A stretch of 64,000 bases of DNA from Cohaesibacter haloalkalitolerans. Its GTDB lineage: Bacteria; Pseudomonadota; Alphaproteobacteria; Rhizobiales; Cohaesibacteraceae. Below the pieces are notes generated by a model. The model was not told the DNA's origin. It searched no databases and saw nothing but the letters and a program-made list of their open reading frames with translations. The stretch is taken from positions 62,001-126,000 of the forward strand of contig NZ_QNUM01000009.1 of NCBI RefSeq assembly GCF_003574655.1, read 5' to 3'. Below, piece by piece: positions 26,436 through 34,223 of this stretch. Both the position numbers and the translations under genes were made by a program. How positions within the stretch are numbered: the stretch's first letter is position 1; each line of letters starts with the position of its first letter.

Positions 26436-27240
26436 GTCAACCCCGACCGCCGAACATCCATTTACCAATGGACGTCCGCCCCATTTGCCCTGTGGTCCCG
26501 GGGATGTCTATCCCGATGTGCTTCTACCCGGCGACCCGGATCGTGTGGCCCTGCTGGCGGATCAACTGGATGATGTTCAGGATTTTGGCCGCAAGCGCGA
26601 GTTTGCGGTAATTTCGGGTAAATATCGCGGCCATCCGCTGACCATATGTTCCACCGGCATCGGCGGGTCGTCAACCGAGATTGCCCTTATCGAGCTGTCA
26701 TTGCTCGGCGCCAAACGGGTCATCCGCGTTGGTGGCATGTCGTCTCTCGTCAAGGAAATCCCGACCGGCTCCTTCCTCTGCGTCGACAAGGCAACCGGCT
26801 ATTCTTCCGTGGCGCGGCTCTATTCCGGTGGTGAGGATGGGCTGGCGCTTGCCGACCCGGATCTGCATGAGGCCCTGATGACCACTGAACTTGGCGACGA
26901 TACACGGATCTATTCCGGCATGGTCGGCAGCACAGACAGTTACTATTTCGGTCAGGACCGCTCAGTGGCGACATCCACCGCCAAGCTTCCCACGTTCAGC
27001 TATCTCAAGGAGCTGCAGGCGCAGGGAGCCGTCGGTGTCGATATGGAATGCCAGACGGTGCTGTCTGTTGCCGCCAGCCTCGGGCTCAAGGGCGCCTGCC
27101 TTCTGGGCGTTCACGGCAATCGGGCAACCAATGACTGGCTCGTTGATTACGAACCCACGCAACGCAAACTTCTCGACATAGCTGGCACCGCGTTGGCCAG
27201 AACTTCCGACTATCACCAAACCGCAAAGGAAAAACAATAA
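26425..27240 (+). CDS. Uridine phosphorylase-like nucleoside phosphorylase
   Basis: 271 residues. PNP/UDP family motifs are GDPDRV, CSTGIGGSSTEIALIELS (phosphate/ribose loop), GSTDSYYFGQDR and the ribose-binding Glu in VDMECQTV. The Gln and Arg in YFGQDR match the Q-x-R pair that recognises uracil in E. coli Udp (GQERYD), which favours a pyrimidine nucleoside. It would split uridine into uracil and ribose-1-phosphate. It is embedded between a permease and the binding-protein gene with overlaps at both ends, so transport and phosphorolysis are co-regulated. Confidence 0.88.
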   Translation: MSSKSTPTAEHPFTNGRPPHLPCGPGDVYPDVLLPGDPDRVALLADQLDDVQDFGRKREFAVISGKYRGHPLTICSTGIGGSSTEIALIELSLLGAKRVIRVGGMSSLVKEIPTGSFLCVDKATGYSSVARLYSGGEDGLALADPDLHEALMTTELGDDTRIYSGMVGSTDSYYFGQDRSVATSTAKLPTFSYLKELQAQGAVGVDMECQTVLSVAASLGLKGACLLGVHGNRATNDWLVDYEPTQRKLLDIAGTALARTSDYHQTAKEKQ

Positions 27241-28235
27241 TGTCTTTCACCATCAGAGGACTTGCAGCAACCCTTGCTCTGGTTGCCACATCCATCTTCA
27301 CCACGGGCGCTTCTGCCGAGGACAAGGTCGTTCTGCAGATCGACGGTAACGTTGTACCATTCTATGCACCGCTCTATGCTGGCGTTGAAAACGGCTTCTT
27401 CGCAGATCAGGGTATCGAAGTTGAATTTCTCTATGGCGGCGCATCCGACATTCTGACCAACATCGCTGCCGGCAACGTTGATTTCGGCTTCCCCAACGGC
27501 GACGCTGTCGTGGCCGCTGCTTCCAATGGCCTGCCGGTCAAGGTTGTTCACACCACCTATCAGCGCGGCATCGGTGCCCTGCTTACCAAAAGCTCGAGCG
27601 GTATCGAGACTTACGCTGATCTGAAAGGCAAGACTGTTGCCGTTACCTCTCTGGGCAGCCCGAACTATCTGCAGCTGCAGGTCGGCCTTGCCAAAGCTGG
27701 CCTTACCCTCGATGACGTCAAGGTTGAAGTGGTTTCTTCCGGTGCGATTGTCCAGACGCTGCAGTCTGACGATGTCGACGCCATCATCTTCTCCGAGCTG
27801 CGCAAATATGCTCTGGAAGCCAATGGTTTCGAAGTCAACATGATCCTGTCCAACGACTTCCTGCCGTCCTTTGGCAACGTGCTCGTCACCAGCGCGAAGT
27901 TGCTGGCTGACAATCCCGATCTGGTCAAGCGCATGACCAACGCTGTTACAGCATCCTATGCATGGGTCATTGATGGCCACATCGATGATGCGCTGCAGAT
28001 TTCCATGGACAAATACACTCCGACCTGGACCGACCAGAAGGCCATGCTGTCGACGGCATTCGAAAAGACCTTCGTTGCTTCCGTATGGCAGAGCGCTCTG
28101 ACCAAGGAAAAGGGCCTCGGCGCAGCTGACCTAGACGCATGGCAGAAGAACATTGATATTCTGACCGAGTACAAAGTCATCTCCGGTGGTGCGAAAGCCG
28201 CTGACTTTGTTGTCGATCCTTCCGATATCAAGTAG
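27240..28235 (+). CDS. NMT1/THI5-like periplasmic substrate-binding protein
   Basis: 331 residues. Signal peptide about 1-26 (LAATLALVATSIFTTGASAE). The mature part shows the NMT1/SsuA-type fold: VVPFYAPLYAGVENGFF, EFLYGGASDILTNIAAGNVD and KGKTVAVTSLGSPNYL. Family members bind thiamine-precursor pyrimidines, nucleobases, sulfonates or nitrate. The uridine phosphorylase next door favours a pyrimidine here. ATG overlaps the preceding TAA by one base. Confidence 0.9.
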   Translation: MSFTIRGLAATLALVATSIFTTGASAEDKVVLQIDGNVVPFYAPLYAGVENGFFADQGIEVEFLYGGASDILTNIAAGNVDFGFPNGDAVVAAASNGLPVKVVHTTYQRGIGALLTKSSSGIETYADLKGKTVAVTSLGSPNYLQLQVGLAKAGLTLDDVKVEVVSSGAIVQTLQSDDVDAIIFSELRKYALEANGFEVNMILSNDFLPSFGNVLVTSAKLLADNPDLVKRMTNAVTASYAWVIDGHIDDALQISMDKYTPTWTDQKAMLSTAFEKTFVASVWQSALTKEKGLGAADLDAWQKNIDILTEYKVISGGAKAADFVVDPSDIK

Positions 28236-28241
28236 TCGATC

Positions 28242-28979
28242 ATGTTCTTGAAAGCCATCATAGGCCTCGTTGGAATCGCCGTGCTTTGGGGCGTGGCGGT
28301 TCCGATTTTCGATGTGCCACACTATCTGCTTCCCGGTCCCATTGAGGTGGCTGAGCGGATCATCTTCCTGTTTCAAAGGGGTGATCTGGCGTGGCACATC
28401 TATGTGACGCTTTCGGAAGTCTTTGGCGGGTTCATTCTGGGTGCCGTCGTCGGTATCGCAGCCGCGTTGGTGTTCTCGCGCTTTCCCATTGTCGAGCGGG
28501 TGTTGACGCCGCTCATCCTGCTGCTACAGACCATTCCCAAGATCGCAATTGCACCACTCCTGCTGTTATGGCTTGGCCTTGGTGCTTCGCCCAAAGTTGC
28601 GCTTGTGGCCGTCGTCACCTTCTTTCCCGTCATGACCGCGATGCTCTCGGGCATTCGTTACATGAACAAATCCTATTCAGACCTATCCGTTGTTCTGAGA
28701 CTGTCCCCATGGCAGCGTTTCTGGCACATCGAATTGCCAGCCGCCATTCCGACGCTCTTCGCCGGAGCAACCGTCGCCACCACGCTGGCGATGACAGCAG
28801 CCGTCATTGGCGAGTTGATGGGCGCAAACAAGGGCATGGGATTTGTTCTGGCAACCGGTCAGGAAAATGCCGACACCGCCACGGTGATGGGCATGGTCAT
28901 TCTGTTGTCCTTCGTCGGCTGGGCGCTGTTCGCCATCCTCGATTATGGCCGCCGACGGGTTGAGGATCGTTTTCTCTAG
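28242..28979 (+). CDS. ABC transporter permease (second of two)
   Basis: 245 residues, six predicted spans. Permease loop around LSGIRYMNKSYSDLSVVLRL followed by FWHIELPAAIPTLFAG. Similar in length and layout to the permease at 25668 but divergent in sequence. Six bases after the binding-protein stop, so it is the last gene of the five-gene operon. A weak hairpin follows at 29046. Confidence 0.92.
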   Translation: MFLKAIIGLVGIAVLWGVAVPIFDVPHYLLPGPIEVAERIIFLFQRGDLAWHIYVTLSEVFGGFILGAVVGIAAALVFSRFPIVERVLTPLILLLQTIPKIAIAPLLLLWLGLGASPKVALVAVVTFFPVMTAMLSGIRYMNKSYSDLSVVLRLSPWQRFWHIELPAAIPTLFAGATVATTLAMTAAVIGELMGANKGMGFVLATGQENADTATVMGMVILLSFVGWALFAILDYGRRRVEDRFL

Positions 28980-29045
28980 GCGATCCTGAAAGGCTTGCCT
29001 AACGTGGCGGGCCTGGCCTTGGCGAAGGTTGCAAGGCGCTGTTGA

Positions 29046-29070
29046 GGCGATCCTTGGCAAGGGGATCGCC
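29046..29070. terminator. Possible terminator between convergent operons
   Basis: GGCGATCC (29046-29053) pairs with GGATCGCC (29063-29070). No strong T-run follows, so this is tentative. Confidence 0.35.
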
Positions 29071-29113
29071 TTCCAGCCACCAAACGGCTCCGGGAAGAGA
29101 CGTTATCTGTTGA

Positions 29114-29434
29114 TCAGGAAATCTGCGGAACGATGTCTTTGGCGACACTGTTGAGTGCTGCCACCTGTTCCTCGGCTGTACCGGAACCAAAGGCTTCACC
29201 AAGCAGTTTGGCGTAGTTTTCGATACGGTCAAACTGGTCCTTGGCAACAGCACTGCTTAGGGGTTCCCGGTCGAACTTGTCAGCAAAATCCTGTGCGATG
29301 ATGCCGAACAGGAAGTAGCATACGGCATGGTCGGGGTTTGACACGGCCCTTTCGCGGGCGACGCTGGCACATTTCTTGTAGGCGCTGACGCCCTTGCTTC
29401 CTTCGATAAGGATGTCGAGTAGTTCTTTGAACAT
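29114..29434 (-). CDS. Hypothetical protein at end of pyrimidine operon
   Basis: 106 residues from ATG 29434, preceded by GGAAAGGC. All-helical, soluble, no signal peptide (FKELLDILIEGSKGVSAYKK at the start). Two Cys lie in the first half. No family recognised. 124 bases after the amidase gene on the same strand, so it may be the last gene of the pyrK-pyrD-amidase operon. Function unknown. Confidence 0.55.
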   Translation of the reverse strand: MFKELLDILIEGSKGVSAYKKCASVARERAVSNPDHAVCYFLFGIIAQDFADKFDREPLSSAVAKDQFDRIENYAKLLGEAFGSGTAEEQVAALNSVAKDIVPQIS

Positions 29435-29558
29435 TGTTTTGCCTTTCCGTATGTGTGGCTCTAGGGTGCGGTTTGTTGAGTATTGAGAGACCTTGCGGCC
29501 ATTGATGCAGGGCGGGCCCTGCACTGCGGGGACGTAATCAGGAGACTTTGGCTGTTCT

Positions 29559-30851
29559 TCAACTCTTTGCCTCCATGAGATAGGTGTAGATGATCTCCGT
29601 TGCGATCATGAAATCCGGGATGTCCATGGCTTCGGCGGGGTTGTGAGAGCCGTTGCGGTTCCTGACGAAAATCATGGCCGTCGGCACGCCGGCATTGGCG
29701 AAAACGGCGGCATCATGGCCTGCGCCCGAAGCCATCACAAATGGCTCCAGACCGATGGTTTCCATGGCGGTTTTCATCCCCTCGACAATTGCCGGGTCAC
29801 TGAGTGCTGGCGCGGTAAGCAGAGTGTCGTCCAGTTCGAAACTTACTCTGCGCTCGCGCTCGATCGTCCGCATTTCCTGCGCCAGCAGCTCCTGCATGGC
29901 CTTAAGCACATGAGAACTCTGGCTGCGAATGTCGAGGCTGAAATCCACCCAGTCGGGTATGCGAGACAGGGCGTGGCGTTCAACGTCGGTTGAGACAATG
30001 CCACTTGTCAGGACCAGATCGTCGCCCTTCTGAAGGATGGTCAGCCAGCTTTCATCAAGGCGGGTCAGAAGGTCGGCCAGTGCCAGAACCGGGTCTCGGC
30101 GAAAGGCCCGGGGCACTGCACCGGAATGCCCGGCCTCACCAACGCAGCGGATCTTCTGATGGCGGAAATTGCCGCGAATGCCGGAAACTACAGCGGCTGG
30201 CATGTCCTTTTGTACCAGCAACGGGCCTTGCTCGATGTGAAGCTCGATATAGGCGCGCACAGAGTTGATATCGAGCAGCGGCTTGCCATTCCGAACCGGA
30301 GCCATGTCGATCCCGACGGCTTCCATGTGTTCGTCGAGCGTTTTCCTGTCGCCCTTGTGACGGGCTCGCAGTTCCTCTGGCGTCAGACGACCAAGCAATG
30401 CCTTTGAGGCGATGTAGCACGGTCCGAACCAGGCACTTTCCTCGCCGCGCATGGCCAGAACTTTTACCGGCTGGGCGAAACGCTCCCCCTCGTCCTGCGC
30501 CCGAACAAGACACATCAGGCCGGAGATGACACCGGCCAGCCCGTCAAAGTTTCCGCCTTGTGGGACTGTGTCGACGTGGGAGCCGATGATCACGAAGGCC
30601 TCGGCGTTTGTGTCGCATGGTAGTGTAAAGACGGCGTTCTGGCCTGCATCATAGGAAACATCAAGGCCATGGCTCTCGGCAAAATCCGCCAGATGAGCCA
30701 GCGTGCGTGTTTCCAGTGCCGAGAAGGCTGGTCGGCTGATGCCCTGCACATCCGCTGAAAAGGCTGCTATTTCGTCAAACAGATGTGACGCAATGGCCTG
30801 ATAGTCGGTGCGGGTGTTGCTTGGTGTCATGGACAGGGACAATGCGGTCAT
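29559..30851 (-). CDS. M20 Zn-dependent amidase/carbamoylase (hydantoinase partner family)
   Basis: 430 residues (an internal Met at residue 8 is also possible). Metal-site motifs are GSHVDTVPQGGNFDG, GEESAWFGP, HIEQGP and GAGHDAA, with RNRNGSHNPAEAM near the end: the allantoate amidohydrolase/beta-ureidopropionase/N-carbamoyl-amino-acid hydrolase group. It removes the carbamoyl group from an N-carbamoyl amino acid, giving ammonia and CO2. Its start overlaps the pyrD-like stop (ATGA), so the substrate is likely made downstream of that reductase: N-carbamoyl-beta-alanine or N-carbamoyl-aspartate. Paralogue of the protein at 54418. Confidence 0.88.
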   Translation of the reverse strand: MTALSLSMTPSNTRTDYQAIASHLFDEIAAFSADVQGISRPAFSALETRTLAHLADFAESHGLDVSYDAGQNAVFTLPCDTNAEAFVIIGSHVDTVPQGGNFDGLAGVISGLMCLVRAQDEGERFAQPVKVLAMRGEESAWFGPCYIASKALLGRLTPEELRARHKGDRKTLDEHMEAVGIDMAPVRNGKPLLDINSVRAYIELHIEQGPLLVQKDMPAAVVSGIRGNFRHQKIRCVGEAGHSGAVPRAFRRDPVLALADLLTRLDESWLTILQKGDDLVLTSGIVSTDVERHALSRIPDWVDFSLDIRSQSSHVLKAMQELLAQEMRTIERERRVSFELDDTLLTAPALSDPAIVEGMKTAMETIGLEPFVMASGAGHDAAVFANAGVPTAMIFVRNRNGSHNPAEAMDIPDFMIATEIIYTYLMEAKS

Positions 30852-31792
30852 TGTGCAGCCTCCAGAAATACGATGCCGTCCGAGGCTTCCTCGTCGCGGA
30901 TCGAGCCTGTGAGGTCCGAAACACTGGCAAGGCCCTGGCTTTCGACATAGGCCGCAAGGTCACGAATGATCTGCACCATGGCAGTCGGGCGGATAAAGGT
31001 TGCGGTTCCGACCTGAACCGCAGATGCTCCAGCGATGAGATATTCAATGACGTCCTCGACCGTCGAAATGCCGCCACAGCCGATGATCGGGATATCGACG
31101 GCCTTTGCGCACTGGTAGGTCATGCGAAGGGTGATGGGTTTTAGGCCGGGGCCGGAAAGGCCTCCCATCAGATTGCCGAGCTTCGGTTTGCGGGAGCGGA
31201 TATCGATGGCCATCGACAGAAGCGTATTGGCGACGACAAGGGCGTCAGCCCCTGCCCCTTCCGCAGCGAGCGCGACCTCGGTCGTCTCGCCAGTGTTCGG
31301 TGACAGCTTGGCCCATAGCGGCAGATCCGTAGCAGACCTGAGCTTTCTCATGACCTCTTCGGTGGTTGACGGGCGCATGGCGAAGGCCTTGCCATCGGCC
31401 TCAATGTTGGGGCACGAGATGTTGACCTCTATGGCGGCGACACCCGGAACGCTGACGTCTTCGCACAGGCGGGCAAACTCGTCGGCACTGCCCGCCGAGA
31501 TGCTTACGACCAGCGGGGTGTCATACTGGTTATAAAAGGGAATGACTTCGGATTTGAAATAGTCGACGCCCTTGCTCGGAATGCCGATCGAATTCAACAT
31601 CGATCCCCGTACCTCGCAGACACGGGGCGTTGGATTGCCTCCACGAATGTCGCGCGTGATCGTCTTGGTCACATGTGCTCCTAGCACACCGATGTCGAAA
31701 ATCTTTGCCAGATCTTCCGAGAAGGTTCCGGAGGCCGGCATGATCGGGTTTTCGAGCCGCAAAGAACCGACGGTTACCGAAAGATTTGTCAT
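30848..31792 (-). CDS. Dihydroorotate dehydrogenase class 1B-like protein
   Basis: 314 residues, an FMN-binding TIM barrel. LRLENPIMPASGTFSEDLAK and EVNISCPNIE with the class 1 catalytic Cys are present, with phosphate loops IIGCGGIST and GASAVQVGTATF. The substrate loop reads LNSIGIPSKGVDYF, where PyrD-1B enzymes usually have NAIGLQNPG, so specificity may differ. Stop and start overlap both neighbours, with the PyrK-like subunit upstream and the amidase downstream. Catabolic reduction of orotate or uracil is suggested by context; biosynthetic PyrD is an alternative. Confidence 0.85.
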   Translation of the reverse strand: MTNLSVTVGSLRLENPIMPASGTFSEDLAKIFDIGVLGAHVTKTITRDIRGGNPTPRVCEVRGSMLNSIGIPSKGVDYFKSEVIPFYNQYDTPLVVSISAGSADEFARLCEDVSVPGVAAIEVNISCPNIEADGKAFAMRPSTTEEVMRKLRSATDLPLWAKLSPNTGETTEVALAAEGAGADALVVANTLLSMAIDIRSRKPKLGNLMGGLSGPGLKPITLRMTYQCAKAVDIPIIGCGGISTVEDVIEYLIAGASAVQVGTATFIRPTAMVQIIRDLAAYVESQGLASVSDLTGSIRDEEASDGIVFLEAAQ

Positions 31793-32604
31793 GCGATGGC
31801 CTCCTGAAGATCGAATACCGGGCCTTCCTTGCAGACCCGCTCATTGACAATTCCGCCGTTGCGGCGGAACGACCGGACGCAGCATTGACACATGCCAACG
31901 CCACAGGCCATCTGTTGCTCAAGGGCAATCTGGCCGGGGATGTCGTATCGGGCGCACATGGACTGCAACAGATGAAGGATCCGGCTGGAGCCACAGGTAT
32001 AGAAGGCGTCTACACCCACGTTTGTGATTTGCTGCTCGATCAGACGTTCAAGATTTTGTACGCTGGATGTGCCTTCGCTGTCCGTGACGGGGATGACCTT
32101 CGCGCCGAGCTCACGGAAATGATCGATCGACATCAGCACCTCGGGCGATCTGGCGCTGCAAATGGCGGTCAGTTTGCGCCCCAACTGTTGGGCTTTCAAG
32201 GCAAGTGGCGCCAGTGTAGCCAGCCCGACGCCACGAGCAACAACCATCAAGTTCTGCCAGTCATCCCGAATTTCAAAACCATGCCCAAGCGGGCCGACAA
32301 CATTCAGGTTTTCACCCGGCTCCAGAGACGCAAGGGCGGCAGTGCCCTCGCCAGCGATCTTGTAGAGGAAATGCAGCTCACCGGCGTCCGGATAGTATCC
32401 ATAGATGCTCATTGGGCGGCGAAAATAGGGATTCAGGTCGCCCTTGGACGGGCAGAGCAAATGAAAGAACTGCCCCGGCTCGCAATCGAGGATTCGCGCG
32501 GGAGCATCGAGTACCATCAGCTGGTATTCGCGATTGATCGCCATGTTGCTTTTGACAACACAGGATGTCTCGTAAATGCGCTTGAATCCAATATCGATGG
32601 TCAT
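31789..32604 (-). CDS. PyrK-like iron-sulfur flavoprotein (electron transfer subunit)
   Basis: 271 residues. N-terminal FAD-binding barrel (PYFRRPMSIYGY), NAD-binding middle, and a C-terminal [2Fe-2S] site with Cys spacing 4-2-n in MACGVGMCQCC and a last Cys in ERVCKEGPVF, as in PyrK. It passes electrons between NAD(H) and the FMN of the PyrD-like partner, with which it overlaps by four bases. First gene of the leftward operon; AGAGAG precedes the ATG. The leader is long, with an operator at 33020 and a hairpin at 32635. Confidence 0.88.
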   Translation of the reverse strand: MTIDIGFKRIYETSCVVKSNMAINREYQLMVLDAPARILDCEPGQFFHLLCPSKGDLNPYFRRPMSIYGYYPDAGELHFLYKIAGEGTAALASLEPGENLNVVGPLGHGFEIRDDWQNLMVVARGVGLATLAPLALKAQQLGRKLTAICSARSPEVLMSIDHFRELGAKVIPVTDSEGTSSVQNLERLIEQQITNVGVDAFYTCGSSRILHLLQSMCARYDIPGQIALEQQMACGVGMCQCCVRSFRRNGGIVNERVCKEGPVFDLQEAIA

Positions 32605-32634
32605 TTTTCTCTCTGAAATAGAAAACGGGTCTCA

Positions 32635-32664
32635 CTTCGCTTCAAATCCGGGTTTGAAACGAAG
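32635..32664 (-). promoter_or_regulatory. Leader hairpin upstream of pyrK-like gene
   Basis: CTTCGCTTCAAA (32635-32646) and TTTGAAACGAAG (32653-32664) pair at 11 of 12 positions around a 6-base loop. It ends about 30 bases before the start codon. No T-run follows, so it is a possible regulatory or stabilising structure, not a plain terminator. Confidence 0.45.
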
Positions 32665-33019
32665 AAAGCTGACAATGGGGACATGTTTTGAATGGGATGA
32701 TCGGCAGACGATCAGAAACGGAGAGCCAGGCACCATCGGCGCTCGCTCGCTCGATGCAGGTGCAAGCGAGATGGACAGGTCAATGCGATGCGGTCAGCCT
32801 TGCGGCGGACCATGGATGGAAGCATGGAAAGAGAGGAAGCAAGCATCAGGCTCTGTTTCTGGATCGATTTGATACACCAGATCCGCACAGTCTGCACTGT
32901 ATGCGTCGGATGCCCGGCGCCGCGACAAAAGCTCGAAAAGGGAAGAGTCATCTCTTGTTCCTAGTTCCAGTATTGCTAAGGTGAGAGCTTACCCCTCAAA
33001 ATCGGGACCGGTCAAGACA

Positions 33020-33048
33020 ATTCTCATATTTGAGAATTTTTTATCCAA
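33020..33048 (-). promoter_or_regulatory. Operator-promoter of the pyrK-pyrD-amidase operon
   Basis: ATTCTCATATTTGAGAAT (33020-33037) has the same 7-base arms and 4-base centre as the operator at 24792. On the minus strand a candidate -35, TTGGAT (33048-33043), lies 17 bases from GAGAAT (33025-33020), so the palindrome again fills the spacer. It points toward pyrK. The -10 and -35 matches are modest. Confidence 0.65.
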
Positions 33049-33176
33049 TATCTCGAAAACGAAACATAATGCTGTCGAGAGGGCTTCGAACACCTCACGT
33101 ATTCGATCGAAGCCATAATGGCAGTTTTCGCCCCTTTTGCGATGGCGGGGGCTCATGATTGCCGACAACAATTTCG

Positions 33177-34025
33177 CTAAGCAATGACTGCCGTTGCTTC
33201 CATTGCCAGCGCCCCGTCCCCTCTTTTCGCCCAGAGCTTGAAACTCTTGCAGTTCCCTTGAGGGCTTCCATGCACGGAGAATAGCTCTGAGTCGAAAATG
33301 GTTGAGACAGCCCGGAAGCGGAAGCTCTGCACCGTAGCGGACGGATATTCTCTTCTCAGCAAATCAAGCAGCAGGGTCGCGATCAGCGGGCCATGCACCA
33401 CCAACCCCTTGTAGCCCTCGGACTGGACGCAGAAAGGGTGATCATAGTGGATGCGGTGGCCGTTGAAGGTGAGCGCTGAATAGCGGAACAGTAGCACCGG
33501 GTCCGGATTGATTTCTCGCGAGAAAGCACTGTTCACCGGCGCCTTTGGCGGTGCTGGTGGAGTTGCACCGGGAGTGACCTCTTCGCGATAGACGATGTCA
33601 TGCTCTTCATCTATGCCCAAGGTGTCGCCGTCAAACACCTGATGGCCCACTGTCACGAAAACCAGTTGACCGGAGCGACCAGACTTGGCCTTGATGGCCT
33701 TAATGGTCGACGATTTGCGAAGCCGGTTGCCGATGAGCATGGGCGCCAGGAATTTGAGACGGCTACCAGCCCACATCCGGCGTGGCAGGGCCACCGGCGG
33801 CAAAAAGCCGCCAAGGGCAGCATGTCCATCGTAACCAGCTTCCGAAAGCTTGAAAATCGGCAGGAAATGCAACCAGTGCCAGAGCGGCGGCAAGGCCGTT
33901 CCGATCGTGTAGTCCGGATCGTCCCGATCAAGGGTGGCGGCCAGCGCGTTGGCGGGAAAGGACGCAATAACTTCTTCGCGGGTTTCGGTTTTTCCGATCC
34001 ATTCCTCAAGCTTTGACATATCCAT
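33177..34025 (-). CDS. MaoC/HTD2-like acyl-CoA dehydratase
   Basis: 282 residues. N-terminal FAS1-like dehydratase half (DYTIGTALPPLWHWLHFLPI, GGFLPPVALPRRMWAG), then a hot-dog half with RYSALTFNGHRIHYDHPF and LVVHGPLIATLLLDLL. This matches the HTD2/mesaconyl-C4-CoA hydratase-like group. It would hydrate or dehydrate an acyl-CoA; the substrate is unknown, and no CoA-pathway gene is adjacent. Separately transcribed from the pyrK operon, which has its own promoter. Confidence 0.82.
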   Translation of the reverse strand: MDMSKLEEWIGKTETREEVIASFPANALAATLDRDDPDYTIGTALPPLWHWLHFLPIFKLSEAGYDGHAALGGFLPPVALPRRMWAGSRLKFLAPMLIGNRLRKSSTIKAIKAKSGRSGQLVFVTVGHQVFDGDTLGIDEEHDIVYREEVTPGATPPAPPKAPVNSAFSREINPDPVLLFRYSALTFNGHRIHYDHPFCVQSEGYKGLVVHGPLIATLLLDLLRREYPSATVQSFRFRAVSTIFDSELFSVHGSPQGNCKSFKLWAKRGDGALAMEATAVIA

Positions 34026-34223
34026 GGCGCAATTCCTTATTATCAGACATTACCTCAGCCTATGCAAAATGGGACCAGATGGGAACCACGGCCAGCAGCC
34101 CCGTAAGGCAAAGCCCACAGCGCGATAGAGTGGTGGCAAGAAGTTTTGGGTGATGCTGAATGGCCCTTTCCTATCGCGCCCAAATGCAGCAATATCTGGC
34201 CGGAGATAAACAAGGTACGGATT

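Larger units (their letters stand above)
32605..33176. other. Long leader/regulatory region of the pyrK-pyrD operon
   Basis: No gene is supported on either strand in this 570-base gap. It holds a hairpin (32635-32664) near the pyrK start and the operator at 33020-33037. The predicted transcript would have about 400 bases of untranslated leader. Confidence 0.5.

Noticed and set aside
32688-32984. 98-codon plus-strand frame in the pyrK leader
   Set aside because: No domain, biased composition, and it lies in a likely leader transcribed the other way.
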